Shown in pieces: positions 1 through 8,038 of a stretch of 42,350 nt of DNA. The stretch's first letter is position 1, and every line of letters starts with the position of its first letter. This DNA is from Kiritimatiellia bacterium (GTDB lineage Bacteria; Verrucomicrobiota; Kiritimatiellia; JAAZAB01). The DNA is taken from assembly GCA_028718125.1 (NCBI GenBank), contig JAQUMN010000033.1:1-42350 (forward strand), given 5' to 3'. A program made the position numbers and the translations under genes. The notes beneath the pieces are model-generated. The model had not been told where the DNA came from. It did no database searches and was given only the letters and a program-made list of their open reading frames with translations.

Positions 1-1285
1 TGCGAAACATGCCCGCCTCTTCCAGCATTCCACATCCCATCTCAGCCATATATCTCAACGCCTCGTCATAACCAGGCGGCGCCAGTCCATAATGATTAAG
101 CTGTTTCAGCACGAAATGATTCGTAATCCAGGCGCGATGATCCATCTGAAATTTGCGATCTTTTTGCCAATCCTCAGGCTTGCGCGCAAATGGTTCCGCT
201 TCTTTCTGAATGGCCGTCAATGTCTTGGCAAGTTCGGCTTTCCCCTGGGCATACGCCGCTTGCCACTGGCCGGCAGCCTGAATTACGGCATCAGCTTCCA
301 TGCCGGAACTGCCTTGCAGAATCATCCCTGCGTAATACCCGATTTGATTCAGGTCTTTTTCAGCCTTTTGAAAAAACGTCTTCTCTTGTCCGGCAATGCT
401 GAGGCGGTTCGATTCGCATCGCGCCCGGATATCCGTTTGCCACTCCAACCGGCAGCGTCCCAAATCATAGTTGAGCAAGTCTATTTTCGCCTCGAAATTG
501 GCCTTGTCCAAATAGATGCCAGGGCTATTTGTTTCACATGATTTCCGGACCTGCCGTAACGCGGTTTTGAGAGCGGCGTTTGTCAATGTCGCGCTACCGG
601 CGGAAGGCAAGGAAAGGCGCAACTGCTCGGTCACAAACCGTGTGCGAGCCGTATTCTTATAAACCTTGTCTCTAAGCTGAATGGCCGAAATTGTCCCCCG
701 GGCTTCTTTTGAAATCAACAATCGGCCGTCCCGACAGATCGTAAGGACGCCGTTCGTGCGCTCGATGCGGAATAAAGCCTGCCCCTGCAGCGGCTCGGCA
801 CGGTCGCCGCTGTCCTTGAAATTGGTTCCAGTAAGTTGCCCACTAATTCGTCCGGCCTCACCTGTCCACGCATCATTGAGCCCGACACATCCAAAACCGA
901 AATAAAGATCGTATTGGCACGCGTCGCCAAGCGATTTCTGTTCCCACCTGAATTGCCACTCCAGCGTAAAATCCTCATAAATCGCGACCGTTTTTTGAAG
1001 CATACGGCCGTGCCACTCCTGCTCTTTGCCCAGGATGACGATCTTCACATCTTTATCGCGCGCTCCGTTATCCAGCTTGAATTCCGTCGTTGGACTGTCC
1101 ACCGGGCCGCATAATGGAGAGTCGGGTGGGGCGCCCCAGTCCGGCAAGGTCTCCGGCTTGATTTCCCAGACCACGGCATTGGTCAGCGGCGACGTAACAT
1201 TCGACGGAACAGTGGCGGCCAGCGCCGCCATACTGCCCGTCGCCAACAGACTCATCAGGCATTTGTAAATATTTAGCCTTTGCAT
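1..1285 (-). CDS. Secreted jelly-roll/helical protein, 3' end beyond window (partial)
   Basis: An open frame of 428 codons runs from an ATG at 1285 through the left edge without a stop. The start is supported by AGGAAGG about 7 bases upstream. Residues 1-23 form a signal peptide (charged MQRLNIYK, hydrophobic stretch, cleavage near ALAA), so the product is exported. Residues about 60-190 are beta-rich and glycine-rich (motifs EWQFRWEQ, YDLYFGFG, RIERTNGVLTICRDG), resembling a concanavalin-like jelly roll of the kind found in secreted sugar-binding or DUF1080-like proteins. A charged, probably helical segment follows (about 230-370), and the visible end (HYGLAPPGYDEALRYMAEMG) may open another domain. 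It is the last gene of the minus-strand glycosidase run and starts 15 bases after the truncated gene at 1301-1683. Export is well supported; the function is unknown. Confidence 0.75.
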   Translation of the reverse strand, partial: MQRLNIYKCLMSLLATGSMAALAATVPSNVTSPLTNAVVWEIKPETLPDWGAPPDSPLCGPVDSPTTEFKLDNGARDKDVKIVILGKEQEWHGRMLQKTVAIYEDFTLEWQFRWEQKSLGDACQYDLYFGFGCVGLNDAWTGEAGRISGQLTGTNFKDSGDRAEPLQGQALFRIERTNGVLTICRDGRLLISKEARGTISAIQLRDKVYKNTARTRFVTEQLRLSLPSAGSATLTNAALKTALRQVRKSCETNSPGIYLDKANFEAKIDLLNYDLGRCRLEWQTDIRARCESNRLSIAGQEKTFFQKAEKDLNQIGYYAGMILQGSSGMEADAVIQAAGQWQAAYAQGKAELAKTLTAIQKEAEPFARKPEDWQKDRKFQMDHRAWITNHFVLKQLNHYGLAPPGYDEALRYMAEMGCGMLEEAGMFR

Positions 1286-1300
1286 GCGCCCACCTTCCTT

Positions 1301-1683
1301 TTATTTCCAATCAATAACGATGATTTCGTGCGCATCAAGCGCGCCGCCCAGCCGCACCGGAACATAGAAAAAATCACCCCGCCGCCCCGATTTTGCACAA
1401 ATTCGACAATATGCATGCGCCCATTTAAATCCAGCCAGTCATAAGCATTCCACCCACCCCCGAAATACAGAACATCATAGCGGTAAATGTTGCCTTTTGA
1501 CACGTCTGCGGACGTGAAAATCTCCGTCTCAATGCCTTCCACAGTCAACGTTTTGGCCAGTTCATCCAGCGCCAACGGCCGGCCATCCTTAAACAATCCA
1601 ACCTTTATGGCGGATGCCTCCCAAGTCCACAATAATAAGACGATTAATATTCCACGTCCCGCCACTTTTCGTAATTGTTCCAT
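1301..1683 (-). pseudogene. Internally deleted copy of the ThuA-like/HEAT/glycosidase protein
   Basis: The ATG at 1683 opens a signal peptide (MEQLRKVAGRGILIVLLLWT, then WEASA) followed by a ThuA/amidotransferase-like segment. That segment matches the N-terminus of the 1315-aa protein at 8039-11986 at roughly 60 percent identity (shared YDVL.FGGGW, YDWL, RMH.VEFVQ.RGGG, VIFSMFRCG). Homology stops after VIFSMFRCGWAAR. In the next reading frame the sequence reads LDAHEIIVIDWK and stops at 1301-1303, matching the C-terminal FDIHEIVVAEY of the same large protein. About 1170 codons appear to have been lost with an out-of-frame junction near 1340. If translated, the original frame would run on to 1273 and end in an unrelated tail. 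Decay of a gene duplicate is most likely; an assembly misjoin is the alternative. Confidence 0.7.
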
Positions 1684-1840
1684 GAGTTTCAAGGCGGCAA
1701 AACAAGGCTTATTGCCTTTAATCGAAGTAATAATATCTTTTTTTGTTGGTTTATCTTCATACTTACCATCCCCTTTATTATTCCAATTGCGTGTTATAAA
1801 CAAACATGGTCGCATAAGCGCCGAACCTCCGGAAAGACTA

Positions 1841-1972
1841 TTAGGATTCCACCCGCACGCCGTCTATGTGGACAATCGTATCCGGATTCTTTACCCGCTA
1901 TGTCGGGTGGACGAATCGTTCGCCGAGCGCTTCAATGCGCAGCATATGCCGGTCCTCGTCCTTTACTGATCG
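1841..1972 (-). pseudogene. Possible eroded 3' extension of the upstream glycosidase-like gene
   Basis: Just after the stop of the gene at 1963-4191, another minus frame reads as plausible protein: VKDEDRHMLRIEALGERFVH, then PT, a TAG at 1898-1900, then RVKNPDTIVHIDGVRVES and a stop at 1841. The composition looks coding and beta-rich. It could be the former C-terminal domain of the upstream protein, separated by a frameshift near 1965-1972 and one nonsense codon. No family is recognised. The rest of 1684-1840 shows no gene; it is AT-rich next to the pseudogene start at 1683. Confidence 0.3.
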
Positions 1973-4191
1973 CACAAGTTAATGGCCCAGAGTTCTTCGG
2001 CCGGAGTTTCGTTCCGGGCATTGCGCGCGAACTTCTCCCGCTGTTCCCGGATCAACGTCCGAATCCGGAGGGCCTGAGTTCGTTCCGCTTCCGGCAGGGA
2101 AGCGACGGTATCTTCCGTCATAGCGAGCGCCCGATCGACAAAACGGAATTCAGCCACCATTGGCTGAATTCGATCCTGAAAGTTATTCCTAAATCCGTTG
2201 TAATAAACATCCGGCTCGAGCAGATAGAGCCGGTCGTCATCGCGCATTTCCTGATACAGAGCAGACATCTCTCCAAGCGAACGCTCCAGCCCTTGACGCG
2301 GGTCGGAGCAATCAGGGTCATAGGCGTGGATATGGAGATTAACGAAGTTCCACATGGCTTCGGTCAGGGCGGCGGAGTAGCGCGCCGCGTAGGCCAGCGC
2401 CAGGTAGCGCGGCAGGAGCGTGCGATAGTCGCACGCGCGGAAATCCACCCGGTGCCTTGCCAGATACTCGACCAAGTCCTGCGCCCGTCGCAAGGCAGCC
2501 TGTTTTTCCGCGCGCATTTGCGCCATAGGCACCGCGCGCTCGCGGGCCGCGCCGCAAAACGAGATGGCATAAAGCGGCGTGCCCGCGGGCTGGAAGTATT
2601 CCACCCATATATCAGCATTCCTCAAGGACTGCGGGAAGCCATTCTGCTGGAACCAGCAACAGGCGTTTAAGTTGTTGAAGTAGGCAATGCCGTTGAAGAC
2701 TTCCTGCGTGTGACGCAGGAGATGCCCGGCCACAGGCGCGGCCTTCCCGCCAAAACGACGCGCCAGCCAGCGTGCCCAGATGACATCCACCGATTCTTCC
2801 GGGTCCCAGATCAGCCGGCTGACCAACTCGTTGTTGATGGCGCCAAGGTCGTTGATCGGCGAGTAGTAAGGATGGAGCAGACACCACATGACTCCGCCAC
2901 CCCGCAGGCCGGCATCCAAACCGGCCTTCGTATGGCGGACGCCATAGCGATCCGCGATGTTTGGGAGCCAGGGATATTCGCAGAGGCCCTCCATGTGCAC
3001 GTCGTGATCGGCCATCCCGTCACCGGCCTCAGCCACCTTCGCAAAGGGGTAGCTGGGAAAGTTGTCGCCAAAGGTCTGCTCGATCTGCGTGCTTTCCGCG
3101 CGCAATCGCAACCCGCCGAGACGTTTTTTGGCGGCGATCAACAGCGCCTCCAGGCTTGTGTTGCCGCTGCCGTGCATATCCCAGAAGCAGACCCGGCCAT
3201 ACCGGGCGCAGACCTCTTCCACCGTCTCCGCCGCGCGAACGATCCAGCGGATACGCTGTTCCGGAGTGAAGAGTGGCGTGTAACCGGCGCCGAGGCTCTG
3301 CTGAAAAGAAAGGGGGAAGGTCGCCATTTCGGCCATTTCGGCCGAGATCCCCGCGAGATCGGGGTAGAGATCGAACAACTCCTCCAACTGCTCGCGAATG
3401 AAGTCGTACGGGGACTGGGAGTCGAAGTCCGGCGTTTCCCGGCCGTCCGAAAAGAGGTGCGGCAGGTCCTCGCGCATAATACGGCGGCGAACGTTGTAAT
3501 CGAGGGTATAGTGTCCGCCCGATGCATCCATCCTGGTATAAGAGAGCAAAGAAAACTTCAGCGCAACGTCTATCTCATGCTCTCCGGCGTATGCTAATAG
3601 CCGTGGAAAGTCTTCTCGGACCTGTTGGTAGGCTGGACAGGCCTCGGTCATGGCTTTGATTTTGGGGTAGTTGCGATGAACAATGGGGATCGTCCAGTAG
3701 GTGTTGAAGAAATTGGCTCTAATGGTACTGTGAGGGCAATGATAAGCCGAGCACAGCAGCAGCGTGTTCAGCCGCCAGCGCGGCATATGGCGGATCAGCC
3801 TGCGGTAGAACTCGTGATCGGAGGATCCGGCCGTCAATTGGCGGAACGTGCAATGCGGCGTTTCCGTCACATCCAACCGGTCAAGCGGCTCCTGATGCCG
3901 GATCCGCTCCGCCAGATCATAAGCGGCGTAAAGCAGGCCGCGCTTGTCGCGGCCTGCACAGGAAATCTGCAACGCGCTTTCCGATGCGCTTGATTCGATC
4001 CGATAGGACTCAGCCGGTAGATCTTTTGCGCCAAGACCCAGACGGATGCGCCGCGCCGCGTCTGTCCCGCCGGTCAGCCTGGCGCTGGCTTCATCAATGG
4101 CCTGGAGCAGTTCCCGATGCGCGACCGCGCCCGCCTGTTCCAGCGCGGCATCCGTTTGAATATCCCACTGTCGGTTCTTATTGCTGATCAT
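1963..4191 (-). CDS. Glycoside-hydrolase-like TIM-barrel protein with GH20/GH67-type N-terminal domain
   Basis: This is a 742-aa protein without signal peptide. AAGGA lies 9 bases before the ATG at 4191. Residues 1-100 form the alpha/beta domain that precedes the barrel in GH20, GH67 and GH84 enzymes; the typical end of that domain is seen as RGLLYAAYDLAERIR. A barrel-like region follows: FRQLTAGSSDHEFYRRLIRH, RWRLNTLLLCSAYHCP, EHEIDVALKFSLLSY, an acidic stretch LAGISAEMAEMATFP that could hold a catalytic acid, and RVCFWDMHGSG. The last 250 residues are helical. A glycosidase on uronate- or hexosamine-containing oligosaccharides is a reasonable inference, but the GH67 active-site signatures are not recognised, so the substrate is open. 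It starts 30 bases after the preceding GH42-like gene stops, which suggests one transcript. Confidence 0.7.
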   Translation of the reverse strand: MISNKNRQWDIQTDAALEQAGAVAHRELLQAIDEASARLTGGTDAARRIRLGLGAKDLPAESYRIESSASESALQISCAGRDKRGLLYAAYDLAERIRHQEPLDRLDVTETPHCTFRQLTAGSSDHEFYRRLIRHMPRWRLNTLLLCSAYHCPHSTIRANFFNTYWTIPIVHRNYPKIKAMTEACPAYQQVREDFPRLLAYAGEHEIDVALKFSLLSYTRMDASGGHYTLDYNVRRRIMREDLPHLFSDGRETPDFDSQSPYDFIREQLEELFDLYPDLAGISAEMAEMATFPLSFQQSLGAGYTPLFTPEQRIRWIVRAAETVEEVCARYGRVCFWDMHGSGNTSLEALLIAAKKRLGGLRLRAESTQIEQTFGDNFPSYPFAKVAEAGDGMADHDVHMEGLCEYPWLPNIADRYGVRHTKAGLDAGLRGGGVMWCLLHPYYSPINDLGAINNELVSRLIWDPEESVDVIWARWLARRFGGKAAPVAGHLLRHTQEVFNGIAYFNNLNACCWFQQNGFPQSLRNADIWVEYFQPAGTPLYAISFCGAARERAVPMAQMRAEKQAALRRAQDLVEYLARHRVDFRACDYRTLLPRYLALAYAARYSAALTEAMWNFVNLHIHAYDPDCSDPRQGLERSLGEMSALYQEMRDDDRLYLLEPDVYYNGFRNNFQDRIQPMVAEFRFVDRALAMTEDTVASLPEAERTQALRIRTLIREQREKFARNARNETPAEELWAINLCDQ

Positions 4192-4221
4192 TGTTCCGTG
4201 TCCTTTCCATTTTGAGAATAC

Positions 4222-6474
4222 TTATTTTATTTCAATCACGCTGTAACATTTGACCGATTTGGCCGGCAATTCAATAACTGTGTATTCGTCCTCTTTACGG
4301 ACGACCAGTTCCTTCTCTCCGGAAAATTCCGGGGAGCGCAACACGGCTCTCTGGCCATCGCCTCTTATCTTCAGCAACATTGTCCTGCCGCCGCCGGGCA
4401 AGGTGTCCGCACGTGGGAAGCGGAGCGGGGCGGGAATGGAAACCGTCTTGCCGGTGTCGGCCAGCGTTCCCGCAACGTTTGTCACATGAATGACAGCGTG
4501 GTTTCCACCGGCAAAAACGCCTGTAATGAATCCCTCCGGAACATCCTCGGTTTCAAACGACAAGTCCGGAAGCAGCGATGTTACAGTCGCTTTCATTAAA
4601 CTCTTTACCTGCGAGTTCATGCGAAAGTCTATTTTGGCAAAACGCTTGCCATCTTTCTCAAAACGCTTGTGCCGGTTGACACACACAAGCCGGCCCGGTT
4701 TGCCAGCGAAAACGATCACCTCGCCTTTGCCATATTGGCGGCGGAATAAAGCCGGGCCCTTCCCGCCGGCCAGTACCATCAGTTTTTCCACGTCTTCATG
4801 CAGACTGAAAACCGCCGCCGGCGCTTGCGGGCAATTACACTTGGCGACCGCCGGCTTGCTTTGCTTTGTCGCAATCCAGGGCGGAGATTTTTGCAGGATT
4901 CCGCGATACTCCGCGCCGATCAAGTCGGCGAAAGGATATTTTTTTCGCCATGCTCCGGTCTCGTCTTTCAGTCCGGACTGGTGGGTAATGATAAGTTTTC
5001 CGCCCTGCCGCGCGAATTCTTTCAATGACGCGATGGCTTTATCGGACAAGCACACCGCGTTGGGGACGATGATGAGACGGAATTTATTAAAATATCGCCG
5101 TTCTTCCAGGTCGTTGTCCCCAAAAGTGTCGAAAGGAATGTTGGCCAGCATCAGAGCTTCGCACCAGCCCGCCCAGCAATCGGTGGAGGCGGGATCGCTC
5201 ATCCGGATATAGTCCGGGTTCGCATCCGTATCGTTGTGCAGCCAGACTGTTTTTGCAGAAAAAAGAACTCCTACTTCAGCGATTGATTCGAGGGGTTCAT
5301 AAAGCCGGGGGTTTTTTTTCTCGAAGGAAAAAGTTCGGGCAAGCATGGCGGTTTCTTTTTTCAGCTTCATCCCCCAGTTTGTACCCCAGTAGTTCTGTCC
5401 CCATGTTTTCGTCATGGCCCAACAGAACAGGTTTTCCTCCACGTTGTGCGGATAGAAAAGGCACATGGGCGGCACCCCATTGCGCCGCGCCAACGCGCTG
5501 CGTTGCGACGATTCTGCCCCGATCCTCAGCCAACAGTGCGCCTGAACGTCGCTCTCATTCACCTCGGTGAAAATCGTGCTGTAGAGACCGTCCAGATTGT
5601 CCAGCGCCATCCCCGTGCCTCTTGGGCCAAAATGGTTGGTATTGGAACTGGAATACATCGGCCGCGCCAATTCCAACCCCAACCCGCGAAAATGATCGAA
5701 CACCCTTTGTTGATGTTCGCGATGGCATTCTATCCTCCACAGCACCCAGACCCTGTTTACCGGATTTTCCGGATTGCCATAGAAATTTTCACCATCTATT
5801 CCGGAGGGCGGCATTTCATGGCCGGTGTCCTGCTTGAACTTCTCCCGGCAGTGGATGCAACCACAGGCATAATCCCTGAGCCAGAACCCCACATCATCGG
5901 TCATAATGCCGTCAACTCCGCAAGCGTAGATATCTTTAAGATGTTCAAAATACAGCCTCTGCCAATCGGGATTATTATGACAGAAAGGATAAGACGAATA
6001 ACCGCTCCGGGCAAACTGGCCCGTACGGGGATCGATTTGCCGCATGGAGGAATATTTAACGCCTTTGTATTCCTTATCGCCATCGTTCAGTATTTTCAAA
6101 AAACCGGGATGTTTATCGGGGTCGACACGATTTTTTCTCATATACGAAAGAATATTCCGCCTCTCTTTTTCGCCCATCGGATGAAAACACCCAACTGCAC
6201 TGTGATGTTCCACGACTTTTATCCCACAGCTATGGCAACTCGCGCAGAGACGCTTGAGCATACGCAGCATTCCCGGCCACTCGTCCACGAAATTCCATCT
6301 GAAATGGAATCCGCCAAAAGTAATCACCGCGTTGATTCCCGCATTTTTCAACTCTTGCGCCTTCTTGTCGAAATCCTTCCTGGTAAATTGGCAAAGTTCC
6401 TCATCGCCAAACCAGTAGCTTGTCCAGCGCGCGTCCCACACCCATTCCATCTGCTTTGGCAATTGTTTTTTCAT
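4222..6474 (-). CDS. GH42-like glycoside hydrolase with trimerisation-type domain
   Basis: A 750-aa protein. The ATG at 6474 is chosen because GGGAGG lies 10 bases upstream; in-frame ATGs at 6492 and 6582 would place that site inside the gene or overlap the preceding gene. The N-terminal barrel shows KNAGINAVITFGGFHFRW, GIKVVEHHSAVGCFHP, GVDGIMTDDVGFW and a Cys cluster (CGCIHC...F) seen in several GH42-like families. From about residue 440 an amidotransferase-like trimerisation domain follows (IAEVGVLFSAKTVWL, FRLIIVPNAVCLSDKAI, FARQGGKLIITH), then a beta-sandwich C-terminus. There is no signal peptide, so it should act inside the cell on imported oligosaccharides. Family-level assignment is reasonably sure; the specificity is not visible. 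It sits in tight series with genes at 6497 and 1963. Confidence 0.72.
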   Translation of the reverse strand: MKKQLPKQMEWVWDARWTSYWFGDEELCQFTRKDFDKKAQELKNAGINAVITFGGFHFRWNFVDEWPGMLRMLKRLCASCHSCGIKVVEHHSAVGCFHPMGEKERRNILSYMRKNRVDPDKHPGFLKILNDGDKEYKGVKYSSMRQIDPRTGQFARSGYSSYPFCHNNPDWQRLYFEHLKDIYACGVDGIMTDDVGFWLRDYACGCIHCREKFKQDTGHEMPPSGIDGENFYGNPENPVNRVWVLWRIECHREHQQRVFDHFRGLGLELARPMYSSSNTNHFGPRGTGMALDNLDGLYSTIFTEVNESDVQAHCWLRIGAESSQRSALARRNGVPPMCLFYPHNVEENLFCWAMTKTWGQNYWGTNWGMKLKKETAMLARTFSFEKKNPRLYEPLESIAEVGVLFSAKTVWLHNDTDANPDYIRMSDPASTDCWAGWCEALMLANIPFDTFGDNDLEERRYFNKFRLIIVPNAVCLSDKAIASLKEFARQGGKLIITHQSGLKDETGAWRKKYPFADLIGAEYRGILQKSPPWIATKQSKPAVAKCNCPQAPAAVFSLHEDVEKLMVLAGGKGPALFRRQYGKGEVIVFAGKPGRLVCVNRHKRFEKDGKRFAKIDFRMNSQVKSLMKATVTSLLPDLSFETEDVPEGFITGVFAGGNHAVIHVTNVAGTLADTGKTVSIPAPLRFPRADTLPGGGRTMLLKIRGDGQRAVLRSPEFSGEKELVVRKEDEYTVIELPAKSVKCYSVIEIK

Positions 6475-6496
6475 TTTATCTTCGCCTCCCATTCCA

Positions 6497-7999
6497 TCAT
6501 ACCTCGTTGCGATAATAAGGGCTCTGAGCCCGTTGCAGTAATTCAGATTCTTTTCGATCGGGGTTCCACAGTATATCCGCAAAAAGGGCTACGCAGGGCT
6601 GGATGCGTTCCTCAAACAATCCGTTTTCGACCAGCGCGGTCACGGTAAGAACACGAGGAGAACAGGCCAGTATCTCCTGCATGAATCTTACCGCCAGAGG
6701 GTATCGCGTGGACCATGTTTCATTCATCCGATCCCAGTTCGCCTGCTTCTCAACCAGCGGCTTTTTCATGGAGCCAGCGCTTCTTTCCCCCAATATAAAC
6801 GGGCCGTGATGTTCGAATTCCGTTTCGAAGTTCAAAGCCGAGAAACCCTTGGCAACGATGGCAAATTCCGATCCTTCGCGTAAAGTGGCCAGTTCCCTGG
6901 AATACGCAATCGTCTCCTCAACTGTTCTCGGTTTGTCCATGGGCCACTCCGCCGCCGCATAGGGCGGAATTTCGGCTTCAGCCCAATAGGTATAGGGAAT
7001 AACCCCAACGTCTTCCCAGTTCAGGGAAATTCGTTCATCAAGATCTTTGAGGAGGATATAATCCTTCAGGATGGACGTGGCATGTATTCCGAACTGGATA
7101 TACAAGTCAGGATATTCATCCAACAAGGCCCGCCCAATATCATTCACCATTCCGCATACCAGTTTGGCTCTTGGAATTCCCTTGACAAGTCTCTTATCAC
7201 TCTCGGTCAAGGTCTGAAAATATATTCCATCGTGTGGAATCTTGCTGTAGTTTGTTTTGTAGTTCTCTAATACGTCCTTTTTTAAGAGCGCTAAGTCGTC
7301 CGCACTTGTCAGGTCAATTCGCTTGCCCCAGCCCCACTGGAACCCCAGAATTACTTTCATTCCCCGGCAATGCGCATGGTCAATGATGTCACGAATATTC
7401 CAGGGCAGAACATCGTTCCAGACGATCAGCATATTCATCCTGAGACGCGCCATATTGTCAATAAAAGCGCGATAATCATATATGGGATATCCCCACGTCC
7501 AGATTCCTCTGTTAGCGACACGCGGGTATTCGCCTATGGCAAAATCTTGCAGGGTTTCAAGAGCATCCCGGTTTTTCCCGGCATGGCCGGCAACGTCCTG
7601 AACCCCCGCGACATTGGCATTGAAGTCCTCTACGGCGTAGAGAACACCGCTCGCATCTCTTCCGGCAATGACAATCAGCCTTCGGTTGGCATTCCACGGA
7701 GACGTCAGGCACGCGAGTGTATATCCTTCCTTTTTGTCTGGAATGGAGACGATATTGGTTTTAACCAGTTCCTCGATAAAACGGTTGTCAGCCTCTGTTC
7801 CAATGAGAATTATATTATCATCGCATTCATCGATATTGACAGCCGAACAATCAACCCGGATTACATAAGGGAAACACGCCTGTATCTGGCGCTGCAACTC
7901 GTTAACGGCAAAGGCTTCAACACCTTCGTAAACCCCAAAAATAAGCCGCCAACGGCGTCCTTCATATCTCAGCCCGCGAATGGTTGTAATGCTGCTCAT
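6497..7999 (-). CDS. Glycoside-hydrolase-like protein, GH67/GH84-type fold
   Basis: A 500-aa protein with a strong AAGGAGG 10 bases before the ATG at 7999. Residues 1-120 make the small alpha/beta domain seen before the barrel of GH20/GH67/GH84 enzymes (NIILIGTEADNRF, RRLIVIAGRDASGVLYAVED). The barrel starts near residue 155 with YPRVANRGIWTWGYPIYDYR and MARLRMNMLIVWND, followed by GMKVILGFQWGWG and HDGIYFQTLTE; the last is a plausible active-site strand. At 500 residues it is shorter than typical GH67 enzymes (about 700), and no accessory domain follows the barrel. No signal peptide. It begins 39 bases after the giant secreted protein and ends 22 bases before the GH42-like gene. Function beyond a hydrolase fold is inference. 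Confidence 0.68.
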   Translation of the reverse strand: MSSITTIRGLRYEGRRWRLIFGVYEGVEAFAVNELQRQIQACFPYVIRVDCSAVNIDECDDNIILIGTEADNRFIEELVKTNIVSIPDKKEGYTLACLTSPWNANRRLIVIAGRDASGVLYAVEDFNANVAGVQDVAGHAGKNRDALETLQDFAIGEYPRVANRGIWTWGYPIYDYRAFIDNMARLRMNMLIVWNDVLPWNIRDIIDHAHCRGMKVILGFQWGWGKRIDLTSADDLALLKKDVLENYKTNYSKIPHDGIYFQTLTESDKRLVKGIPRAKLVCGMVNDIGRALLDEYPDLYIQFGIHATSILKDYILLKDLDERISLNWEDVGVIPYTYWAEAEIPPYAAAEWPMDKPRTVEETIAYSRELATLREGSEFAIVAKGFSALNFETEFEHHGPFILGERSAGSMKKPLVEKQANWDRMNETWSTRYPLAVRFMQEILACSPRVLTVTALVENGLFEERIQPCVALFADILWNPDRKESELLQRAQSPYYRNEV

Positions 8000-8038
8000 G
8001 CCAAGGACTCCTCCTTATGAACTCTTGTTTTCATTTTA

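Noticed and set aside
1675..3597. Long plus-strand open frames across 1675-2670 and 2710-3597
   Set aside because: They are the antisense of a well-supported minus-strand gene; their translations are Arg/His-rich and without family features.
5446..6648. 400-codon plus-strand open frame
   Set aside because: It mirrors the GH42-like gene on the minus strand; the latter has motifs, a ribosome site and the right context.
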